A stretch of DNA of 5,771 nucleotides from NCBI GenBank assembly GCA_036558265.1, contig DATBFY010000783.1:1-5771 (forward strand). The letters run 5' to 3'. Below, in pieces: positions 1-5,550 of this stretch (its first letter is position 1; each line of letters starts with the position of its first letter). Both the position numbers and the translations under genes were made by a program. The notes beneath the pieces were generated by a model. That model saw only the letters and a program-made list of their open reading frames with translations, was not told the DNA's origin and searched no databases. The stretch comes from RYN-433 sp036558265 (GTDB taxonomy: Bacteria > Planctomycetota > Phycisphaerae > Tepidisphaerales > Tepidisphaeraceae).

Positions 1-689
1 TTGGTAGTCAGCCCCAGGAAGTAAACCTGGATCTGCGGCGCCACCCGGTTGATCACGCCCAGCGCAAAATCGAGGAGGAACACCACGATCACCGCCGGCG
101 CCGCCATCCGGAAGGCCAGCAGGAAGAGGTCACCCACCAGCCCGATCGCCTCGCTCGTCGCGGCGGGACCCACCAGGCTTGTCGGGATCAGTTGCCGCGG
201 GCCCAGCAGGATAAAACTGTCCGCCAGCGCCCGCATCAGGATCTGCACGCCCCCGATGCTCAAAAACAGCACCAGGGCCAACTGGGTAAAGAACACGGCC
301 AGGATCGATTGCTGGTTCTGGGTCATCGGATCGAGCACGTTTGCCAGCGTCGCCCCGCGCGACAGGTCGATCAGCGCCCCCACCGCGCTGAGCGTCTCGA
401 ACAGGATCAGCACGAACAACGAAAGAGTCATCCCGACCACCGCCTCCTTCGCCAGCAGCACGCCGTACTCGCCCGGGGCAATGACTTGTTCGAAACTCGG
501 ATAGAACGCCGGCAGGAGCGCGACCGCAAAGAGGAATGCCAGGCCGAAGCGGAACCGCCTCGGCACGGTCTGCCCACCGAAAACCGGGGTAAAGACGATC
601 ACCGGCAGCAGGCGCGCAAAGAGCAGCGAGCCGATCTGGGCTGCGCCCTTAAGCCCCGGGATCTCCAGGAAGCGTCGAAATTCGTCCAT
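1..689 (-). CDS. sctT: Type III export gate protein SctT/FliR family, C-terminus cut off by window edge
   Basis: Polytopic inner-membrane protein of the type III export gate, where it assembles with the R and S proteins into the substrate channel. Reading leftwards from ATG at 689-687 gives 229 open codons to the edge; the family is about 255-265 residues, so only the last ~30 are missing. Visible hydrophobic segments lie at about 19-37, 48-64, 76-97, 130-150 and 184-213. Family landmarks include TPVFGG (34-39), ALIDLSRGAT (105-114), DPM..NQQS (120-128), SIGG (144-147), ALADSF (154-159) and NRVAPQIQVYFLG (214-226). The RGA, DP..Q.S and F..GG signatures resemble SctT (YscT/HrcT) more than FliR, which usually has GLQMG and a NGH motif there; this branch call rests on remembered alignments. 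It lies 46 bp downstream of sctS. No good Shine-Dalgarno precedes the ATG, so the start is the least certain part. Family membership is near certain; the injectisome assignment is about 75% sure. Confidence 0.93.
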   Translation of the reverse strand, partial: MDEFRRFLEIPGLKGAAQIGSLLFARLLPVIVFTPVFGGQTVPRRFRFGLAFLFAVALLPAFYPSFEQVIAPGEYGVLLAKEAVVGMTLSLFVLILFETLSAVGALIDLSRGATLANVLDPMTQNQQSILAVFFTQLALVLFLSIGGVQILMRALADSFILLGPRQLIPTSLVGPAATSEAIGLVGDLFLLAFRMAAPAVIVVFLLDFALGVINRVAPQIQVYFLGLTT

Positions 690-735
690 GGCCAGGTGCG
701 TCCCAAGCGACCCCCCTGCCGCCGCCGCCGCCGCG

Positions 736-1005
736 TCAGCGGCCGACCTCGCTGATGCTCTCGATCAGCAGGATGGAGAACTGGGTCAGTTGCTGGAGCA
801 TCCAGGCCCCCCCGATGGCCAGAACCACGAACGTGGCGATGATCTTGGGGACAAACGTAAGCGTCTGTTCCTGGATCTGCGTCGCCGCCTGGAAGAGGCT
901 GACGAGCAACCCCACCAGCATCGCCGCCAGCACGGGCAGGGCGCTCAAGACCAGCGTCAGCAGCAGCGCCTCGCGTCCGATGTGCAGTACCGCGTCTGAA
1001 TCCAT
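736..1005 (-). CDS. sctS: Type III export gate protein SctS/FliQ family
   Basis: Small two-helix inner-membrane protein, several copies of which form part of the export gate with the R and T proteins. The product is 89 residues, the usual family length. It has two hydrophobic helices (about 13-38 and 54-82) around the conserved loop FQAATQIQEQTLTFVPK. The ATG at 1005-1003 is preceded by GGGAGG at 1019-1014 with 8-nt spacing. It starts only 15 nt after the sctR stop, so the genes are clearly co-transcribed. Branch assignment is ambiguous from this protein alone: the VLSALPVL stretch fits SctS, whereas FVPKI and the WML motif in helix 2 are typical of FliQ. The symbol follows its neighbours, whose signatures point to the non-flagellar branch. 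Confidence 0.94.
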   Translation of the reverse strand: MDSDAVLHIGREALLLTLVLSALPVLAAMLVGLLVSLFQAATQIQEQTLTFVPKIIATFVVLAIGGAWMLQQLTQFSILLIESISEVGR

Positions 1006-1020
1006 GAGAGTGGCCTCCCA

Positions 1021-1800
1021 TCACGTGTAGCCGAGCACCAGCCCCCGCATGATCAGCCGCCACCCGTCCACCAGAACGAAGAGCAGCAGTTTGAGGGGCA
1101 TCGAAACCGTCACCGGCGACATCATCTGCATCCCCATGGCCATCAACACGTTGCTGACGACCAGGTCGATCACCAGGAACGGCACAAAGAGCAGAAAGCC
1201 GATCTGGAACGCCTCGGTCAACTGGCTGAGCATGAAGGCCGGCGTGAGAACCGTCAGGTCATCGCTCAACTGGCGAAAGAGGGGGTCGGAGAGGTCGGCT
1301 GGAGGGACTTTGGGATCGCGATTGCTCGCCTGCAATCGAACCCGCAAGTCTTCAAAAAGGCGAATGTTCTGCGGGTGGCTGTGACGCTCGAGGAACTCGC
1401 GCATCGGCCCCTCGGCGGCGACGGTGGCGCGGCGGACGGTCTCGCCGGTGGTCGGGGCAGGGGCATTTGCAGCACGCGGGGGCTCGTTCACGTAATTGCC
1501 GTAAATCTTCATCGCCACCGGCGACATGATGTGCACGGTCAGGATCAGCGCCAGTCCCGTGATAACCGTGTTCGGCGGGATCTGCTGGGTGCCCAATGCG
1601 TGCCGGAGGATCCCCCCGACCACCACCAGCTTGGCAAACGACGTCACCATGGTCAGGACAAACGGAGCCAAAGCCATGGCCGCCAGCAGGAAAAGCCAGA
1701 ACGCCAGCCCCGAGGAAGTTGCGGCGGCGGTATCGGGAGCGGCGGGCGTCGCCGGTTGTCCGGCGGCCTGGGCGAGCGGGATAAGGAGGGCGACGATCAT
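1021..1800 (-). CDS. sctR: Type III export gate protein SctR/FliP family
   Basis: Core inner-membrane subunit of the type III export gate (259 residues). An N-terminal hydrophobic stretch (2-13, ending AQA-A) looks like a signal sequence, a feature of flagellar FliP. A membrane segment follows (about 32-65), then TSFAKLVVV (53-61), ALGTQQIPPN (68-77), a helix at 79-99, a Pro/Ala-rich hydrophilic section (105-130), REFLERHS (134-141), and the very conserved C-terminal block with AFQIGFLLF (197-205), PFLVIDLVVSNVL (207-219), MSPVT (227-231) and LLLFVLVDGW (238-247). TSF-K, VSN, SPVT and KLLLFVL resemble SctR/YscR rather than FliP (TSFTR, IAS, PP-x-T, KLMLFVL). The ATG at 1800-1798 is chosen because GAGG (1810-1807) lies 6 nt upstream. 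A TTG start at 1899 would add 33 residues but has no ribosome binding site. First gene of the R-S-T unit. Oddity: SQL at 192-194, where SEL is usual. Confidence 0.95.
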   Translation of the reverse strand: MIVALLIPLAQAAGQPATPAAPDTAAATSSGLAFWLFLLAAMALAPFVLTMVTSFAKLVVVGGILRHALGTQQIPPNTVITGLALILTVHIMSPVAMKIYGNYVNEPPRAANAPAPTTGETVRRATVAAEGPMREFLERHSHPQNIRLFEDLRVRLQASNRDPKVPPADLSDPLFRQLSDDLTVLTPAFMLSQLTEAFQIGFLLFVPFLVIDLVVSNVLMAMGMQMMSPVTVSMPLKLLLFVLVDGWRLIMRGLVLGYT

Positions 1801-1806
1801 CGATCG

Positions 1807-1810
1807 CCTC
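1807..1810 (-). promoter_or_regulatory. Ribosome binding site deciding the sctR start
   Basis: GAGG on the minus strand, 6 nt before the ATG at 1800-1798. The only alternative upstream initiation codon in frame is TTG at 1899-1897, which has no purine-rich stretch before it. This favours the shorter 259-residue product. Confidence 0.55.
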
Positions 1811-2030
1811 GTCTGCTTTGCGCGTAGGGTGGCAACAGCGACAGCGCGACAACCCGATCGGACGGCTGCGACGATACCGCCGCCCGGCGCGGGGGGCAAG
1901 AAATAACCGGCTGCCGCGATGCGCGCGGCACGGCTGGCGAGGGGTTATCGCAGGGGTTGGGAAATCGTTGCGTCGAAATCTTCGGCGTCCGGTTCTCTTC
2001 CGCTGGCACATGTGCCCGCCCCAGATTTAA

Positions 2031-2059
2031 TTGCCAACCCTTGCGGCGACGGGTACAAG
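2031..2059 (+). promoter_or_regulatory. Candidate sigma70-like promoter of the FHA-phosphatase gene
   Basis: TTGCCA at 2031-2036 matches the -35 consensus in 5 of 6 positions. After a 17-bp spacer, TACAAG at 2054-2059 matches the -10 consensus in 4 of 6. Transcription would start near 2066, about 20 nt before the ATG at 2086, leaving room for the G-rich ribosome binding site at 2074-2080. It sits beside the most AT-rich patch of the intergenic region. Sigma-factor consensus in this lineage is assumed, not known. Confidence 0.4.
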
Positions 2060-2065
2060 GGTTGG
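2034..2065. repeat. Perfect 10-bp inverted repeat over the candidate promoter (operator-like)
   Basis: CCAACCCTTG at 2034-2043 and its exact reverse complement CAAGGGTTGG at 2056-2065 are separated by 12 bp. The left arm overlaps the candidate -35 and the right arm overlaps the candidate -10 and start site. That is the geometry expected of a repressor operator. If transcription starts further upstream, the same arms could form an RNA hairpin just before the ribosome binding site. A near copy of the right arm, CAGGGGTTGG (9 of 10), lies at 1951-1960. Confidence 0.6.
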
Positions 2066-2085
2066 GTCGGCCTAGGGGGGACGCT

Positions 2086-3855
2086 ATGACCCTGCATTCG
2101 GTCGCACATGCCGGGGCCGGTGAGACGCGGCGGATGCTGCTGCGGGTCGGGCACGCCGCGATGGAGACCCTCTCGGTCCCGCTGACGCGCACGCGGATGG
2201 TGCTCGGGCGGGCGCAGGACGTGGACCTGCCGCTGGACAGTCACAAGGTGTCGCGGCGGCACGCGGAGTTGATCAAGGACCCGTTCGACCGATGGTGGGT
2301 GCGGGACCTGGCGAGCCGGAACGGGACGCGGGTGAACGGGTCGCGGGTGGCCGAGTCACTCCTGCAACCGGGGGACGTCCTGGAGGTGGGCGACTTCGTG
2401 CTGACGCTGCAGGCGACGGTGTCGCAGCTTGACGCGCGGGTCAGCCAGACGGATGCACAGGTGTCGATCTTCGATGAGGGGGCGGGTGGCGGCGGCGCGT
2501 CGCTGGCGGGAGAGCGGGTCAGCCGGCTTCGCGAGTTCGCCGCGGTGGGAAAGCCGCAGATCGGTCATGCTCACCTGGCCGCGGTGGTTGAGTTCGGTCA
2601 CGCGCTGAACGTGACGCAGGACGCCACCGAGCGGCTGCGCAGGCTTTGCGCGCTGATGCTCAGCGACACGTTCCGCGGGCGTTCGGTGACCCTGCTGCGG
2701 GTGCCGCGGGATCGTCCGGAGGGGGCACAGGTGATCTTCGGCCCCCAGCGCGCGGAGCCGGCATTGGATACGGAGCCGCCGCCGATCTCGGCAAGCGTGC
2801 TGCGGGCGGTCTGCGCGACCCCCGAGGCGGTCCTGGCGACCAACGTGTCCGCGGGGCCGGACAAGGTGCTCCTGTCGATGCCGGTGGACCAGATGGCGCT
2901 GAGCGTGGTGGCCGTGCCCTTGGGATACGACGAGCGTGCGGCGGACGTGCTCTATATGGCCTTCGCCCCCGAGTGCGGACACAACGACTGGCTGGCACTG
3001 GTGGATCTTGCGGTGCGTCAGTATTTGCAGGCCGAGTCGGTCTGGCAGAACGTTGGGAAGATCAAGGAGTACGCGGCGATCCAGAGGGAGTTGGAGAGGG
3101 CGCAGGAGATCCAACAGCGACTGATCCCGCGGCGCGTGCGGATCACCGGCGTCGACGCCGCAATCGGTTTTCGACCATGCCTGTGGGTGGGCGGGGACTA
3201 CGCGGATATCGTGCCGATGGCGGACGGTCGCGTGCTGCTGGCGGTGGCGGACGTTTGCGGTAAAGGATTGTCGGCGGCGCTGGTGGCGTCGAGCCTGCAC
3301 ACCATGGTCCACGCGGCAGTTCGCGCCGGGGAGAGCCTGGTGGAGCTGATGGGCGCGCTGAACGAGTACTTCCGGGTAGACCTGGGGATCGAATCGTTCG
3401 CAACGATGCTGTGCGTCGCGCTGGACCCGGCCACCGGGGCGTGCGAGAGCGCGTGCGCCGGGCACCCGCCGGGGTTGATCGTCGATCGCAAGGCGAAGGT
3501 GCGGCCGCTCCAGGTGGATCTGAACTGCCCCCTGGGCGTGGAGGCGGTGCCAATCCGCACGGCGCGGGATCGGCTGGGCGCGGGCGAACTGCTGGCGCTG
3601 TTTACGGACGGGGTGACGGAGCTGGCGAACGATGCGAACGAGATGCTGGGATCGGCGGGTCTGGGCGACGGGCTGGGGACGTTGTACGCCGCGGGTCCGG
3701 ACGGGCCGGTGTCGGAGCTGGTGGAGCAGATGAACTGCTGCCTGGATCGGTACGAGGGGAGCGGCGGGATCGCCAACGACGACCGGACCTTCCTGTTGGC
3801 GCGGCTTCGCGGCGGGGCGGGGGGCGGCGGCGGCGGCGGGGCTGAGGGCCGATAA
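2086..3855 (+). CDS. FHA-GAF-SpoIIE signalling protein (PP2C-type Ser/Thr phosphatase)
   Basis: Cytoplasmic signalling phosphatase of 589 residues with no signal peptide or membrane segment. An FHA phosphothreonine-binding domain (about 20-106) shows GR (41-42), SRRH (56-59) and NGTRVNG (79-85). A heptad-repeat and Gly-rich linker (109-150) follows, then a GAF-like region (about 162-320, inferred from position and hydrophobic pattern, less sure), a coiled coil (326-348, RELERAQEIQQRLIP) typical of RsbU-like proteins, and a SpoIIE/PP2C domain (about 350-573). Expected catalytic and metal-site motifs are present: GGDYADI (369-375), ADVCGKG (388-394), FATML (438-442), AGHPPG (458-463), FTDGVTE (506-512) and NDDRT (564-568). 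Such enzymes usually dephosphorylate an anti-sigma-factor antagonist in partner-switching pathways; the partner is not in this window. The ATG at 2086 follows AGGGGGG (2074-2080) by 5 nt and the FHA fold begins soon after. The C-terminus ends in a Gly-rich tail (576-589). Transcribed divergently from the export-gate genes. Confidence 0.93.
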   Translation: MTLHSVAHAGAGETRRMLLRVGHAAMETLSVPLTRTRMVLGRAQDVDLPLDSHKVSRRHAELIKDPFDRWWVRDLASRNGTRVNGSRVAESLLQPGDVLEVGDFVLTLQATVSQLDARVSQTDAQVSIFDEGAGGGGASLAGERVSRLREFAAVGKPQIGHAHLAAVVEFGHALNVTQDATERLRRLCALMLSDTFRGRSVTLLRVPRDRPEGAQVIFGPQRAEPALDTEPPPISASVLRAVCATPEAVLATNVSAGPDKVLLSMPVDQMALSVVAVPLGYDERAADVLYMAFAPECGHNDWLALVDLAVRQYLQAESVWQNVGKIKEYAAIQRELERAQEIQQRLIPRRVRITGVDAAIGFRPCLWVGGDYADIVPMADGRVLLAVADVCGKGLSAALVASSLHTMVHAAVRAGESLVELMGALNEYFRVDLGIESFATMLCVALDPATGACESACAGHPPGLIVDRKAKVRPLQVDLNCPLGVEAVPIRTARDRLGAGELLALFTDGVTELANDANEMLGSAGLGDGLGTLYAAGPDGPVSELVEQMNCCLDRYEGSGGIANDDRTFLLARLRGGAGGGGGGGAEGR

Positions 3856-3987
3856 TCCCCAACGGAAAGGAGAGTGCGAACCGCGGTCAGGCCGATATTA
3901 TCAAAACACTCGAATTTTGCGTTTGATTGACCGTCCGCATTAGATTTGACGTCCACGTGTTCGCCATTTTCAGGAAGGAGACTACCA
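3856..3987 (+). promoter_or_regulatory. Intergenic leader of the porin gene with AT-rich candidate promoter and strong RBS
   Basis: This 132-bp gap contains a patch (3895-3950) clearly richer in A and T than its surroundings, as expected of a promoter. The best pair is TTGCGT at 3917-3922 and TAGATT at 3941-3946 with an 18-bp spacer, but the matches are only 3 and 4 of 6, so the exact boxes are weak. The ribosome binding site is strong: AAGGAG at 3975-3980 within a longer AGGAAGGAG, 7 nt before the ATG at 3988. It fixes the start and suggests high expression. No terminator hairpin is seen after the phosphatase gene, so read-through into the porin cannot be excluded. Confidence 0.4.
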
Positions 3988-5463
3988 ATGTCGCTACGTC
4001 ACGTGTTGATGGGCCTGGCCGGGGGTGTACTTCTGGCCGGGGCGGCAACGGGGGCTTGTGCGTCGGAGGACGAAGGATTGGCGGCGCCGCCGCCGGCGCC
4101 GGGCACGCAGACCGGGATCGATCCCGGTGCGCTGAGCCTGACGGCACCGGCGGAGGTGCTGCGGCTGCAGGCGGCGGGGCGGGACCCGCTGATGGCACTT
4201 TTAGATAAAATGGGGTGGGCCAAAGCGCTGGACGATGCGGGGATCACGCTGTTCGGGGCGATCCAGGCGTCGTACACGTATAACCTCTCGAACCCGCACC
4301 AGGATCACCCGCCGGACCCGACGGACCGGATCCAGTTGCGCATGTTCGACCACCACCACGCGCGGGCGGCGATCAACCGGATCGACCTGTACGCGCAGCG
4401 GCCGGTGGATTACCACGCGGGCAAGTGGGACGTGGGTGGGCTGGCGGAGGTGCAGTACGGCATCGACGCGGCGATGATGCACTCGAACGGTCTGTTCGAT
4501 TACGACTACTATCACAACCACGCGGAACCGGAATACCAGTTCGACGTGACGCAGGCGTTCGTGGATCTGGCGGTGCCGGTGGGGCGCGGGCTGCGTATCC
4601 GCGCAGGGAAGTTCGCGACGATTCTTGGGTACGAGTCGTGCGATCCGATCCACACGCAGGCGGTGCAGTTCTATTCGCGGTCGTTCATCCTGAGCTTCGG
4701 CATCCCGATGTACCAGACCGGAGCATACGCGACCTACGACGTCAATGACAACCTGACGATCAACGCGGGCATTACCCGCGGCTGGGAGCAGTCGCTGTCG
4801 GACAACAACGCGGCGATCGACTTCCTGGGGAGCGTGAACTGGGTGATCAACGACCGGTTCACGGCGTACTTCGGGGCGTCGGTGGGGCCGCAGTTGCCGG
4901 ACGACAGCTCGCACTACCGGACGCTGCTGGAGGGGATCCTGTTCTTCACACCTGACCCGCGCGGGCCCTGGTCGTTCGCGTTGGACGGGATCGTGGGCTT
5001 CGAGGACAACGAGATCGGGCCGAACTCGTCGACATCGTCGGGGTATCTGGAGCAACACGTGTCGGGGAGCAGCGCGGACCTCACACCGAACGATCGGACG
5101 CCGGTGGGCGAGACGTTCTGGGCGGGTATCGCGGGGTTCGGCGGCTACCGGGTGAGCGAGAACTTCAAGCTCAAGGGCCGCGCCGAATGGTTCCACGACG
5201 AGGACGGGTCGCGGTTCCGCGTGCCGACGGAGAACGCGGTGTTCACGGCGGGCGTGATGAACGACCCGTGGGTGACGCTGGGACGTCCGTACAACGTGTT
5301 CGAGTTCACGTTCGGCGCGGACTGGCACCCGTTCCCGCACGATGCGCGGACGCTCCTGGTGCGACCGGAAGTGCGCGTGGACTACGCGGACCGGCAGATC
5401 TTCGCCAACGGCAACGACAACTTCCAGGTGACGCTGGCGGTGGACGCGATCTTCCGGTTCTGA
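3988..5463 (+). CDS. Secreted outer-membrane beta-barrel porin, BBP2/OmpL-like family
   Basis: Probable outer-membrane porin of 491 residues. The signal peptide has a short basic n-region (R4, H5), a hydrophobic core (6-20) and a likely cleavage site after ACA (23-25). A Pro/Ala-rich linker (about 32-50) and a short helix-like segment (about 70-84) precede the barrel (about 86-491), which shows alternating polar and hydrophobic strands and many aromatic residues. Segments resembling the BBP2 family (PF07642, recalled from family knowledge) include QAFVDLAVP (189-197), RAGKFATILGYE (205-216), SRSFILSFGIP (about 230-240), the Trp-rich RGWEQSLSDNNAA stretch and RAEWFHDEDGSRFR (398-411). The chain ends in Phe (IFRF), the usual C-terminal signal for barrel insertion. 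The start is set by the strong RBS; an earlier in-frame ATG at 3946 would put 14 extra residues before the signal peptide. A terminator follows 34 bp after the stop. The substrate cannot be told from sequence. Confidence 0.88.
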   Translation: MSLRHVLMGLAGGVLLAGAATGACASEDEGLAAPPPAPGTQTGIDPGALSLTAPAEVLRLQAAGRDPLMALLDKMGWAKALDDAGITLFGAIQASYTYNLSNPHQDHPPDPTDRIQLRMFDHHHARAAINRIDLYAQRPVDYHAGKWDVGGLAEVQYGIDAAMMHSNGLFDYDYYHNHAEPEYQFDVTQAFVDLAVPVGRGLRIRAGKFATILGYESCDPIHTQAVQFYSRSFILSFGIPMYQTGAYATYDVNDNLTINAGITRGWEQSLSDNNAAIDFLGSVNWVINDRFTAYFGASVGPQLPDDSSHYRTLLEGILFFTPDPRGPWSFALDGIVGFEDNEIGPNSSTSSGYLEQHVSGSSADLTPNDRTPVGETFWAGIAGFGGYRVSENFKLKGRAEWFHDEDGSRFRVPTENAVFTAGVMNDPWVTLGRPYNVFEFTFGADWHPFPHDARTLLVRPEVRVDYADRQIFANGNDNFQVTLAVDAIFRF

Positions 5464-5497
5464 ACGGGCGGCGAGGTTGGTTTGCGTGAGATGATAC

Positions 5498-5550
5498 GGG
5501 TCGGCAGCGCTGGACACATGTGTCCCGTGCTGCCGACCCCGTTGTTTTGT
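5498..5550 (+). terminator. Strong Rho-independent terminator after the porin gene
   Basis: An 11-bp perfect stem pairs GGGTCGGCAGC (5498-5508) with GCTGCCGACCC (5529-5539). Between the arms lies a second perfect palindrome, GGACACATGTGTCC (5512-5525), which extends the hairpin after a small internal loop. The T-rich stretch GTTGTTTTGT (5541-5550) follows on the plus strand. The minus-strand side has no T-run, so termination should mainly act on rightward transcripts, beginning 34 bp after the porin stop. Confidence 0.85.

Larger units (their letters stand above)
1801..2085. other. Divergent intergenic region between sctR and the FHA-phosphatase gene
   Basis: Separates the leftward export-gate genes from the rightward phosphatase gene, so it should carry promoters for both. 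On the plus strand a fair sigma70-like promoter and an inverted repeat are visible at 2031-2065. For the leftward genes no convincing -35/-10 pair was found; GATAAC on the minus strand (1948-1943) is at best a weak -10. The plus frame is open from 1957 to the ATG at 2086, but that segment resembles no known domain and lacks a ribosome binding site, so it is treated as non-coding. Confidence 0.6.

Noticed and set aside
1801..1899. TTG start at 1899 giving a longer SctR with basic residues before the hydrophobic stretch.
   Set aside because: It would supply a more classical signal-peptide n-region, but there is no RBS before the TTG, whereas ATG 1800 has GAGG at a good distance. It is kept only as an alternative.
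1957..2085. N-terminal extension of the phosphatase gene by 43 codons.
   Set aside because: The extension overlaps the promoter and inverted repeat, has no ribosome binding site and adds Arg/Cys-rich sequence outside the FHA fold. The ATG at 2086 has a G-rich site 5 nt upstream.
2356..3465. Long open frame on the minus strand opposite the FHA-phosphatase gene (369 codons).
   Set aside because: Its Arg/His/Gln-rich composition shows no recognisable motif, while the plus strand carries complete FHA and SpoIIE motifs over the same bases.
3954..4005. Two CACGTG palindromes (3954-3959 and 4000-4005) flanking the porin start.
   Set aside because: The same hexamer also occurs at 1022 and near 5056 inside genes, as expected by chance in GC-rich DNA. 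There is no further symmetry around the copies.
4048..4062. Cys24 in the porin signal region as a lipoprotein site.
   Set aside because: The preceding residues are T-G-A, lacking the Leu-type residue at -3 of a lipobox. ACA-S fits signal peptidase I better, and the mature part is a beta-barrel.
4201..5517. Long open frame on the minus strand opposite the porin gene (438 codons).
   Set aside because: It is an antisense shadow in GC-rich DNA. The product is dominated by Arg, His, Val and Pro without any domain, and the plus-strand frame has a signal peptide, strong RBS and family motifs.
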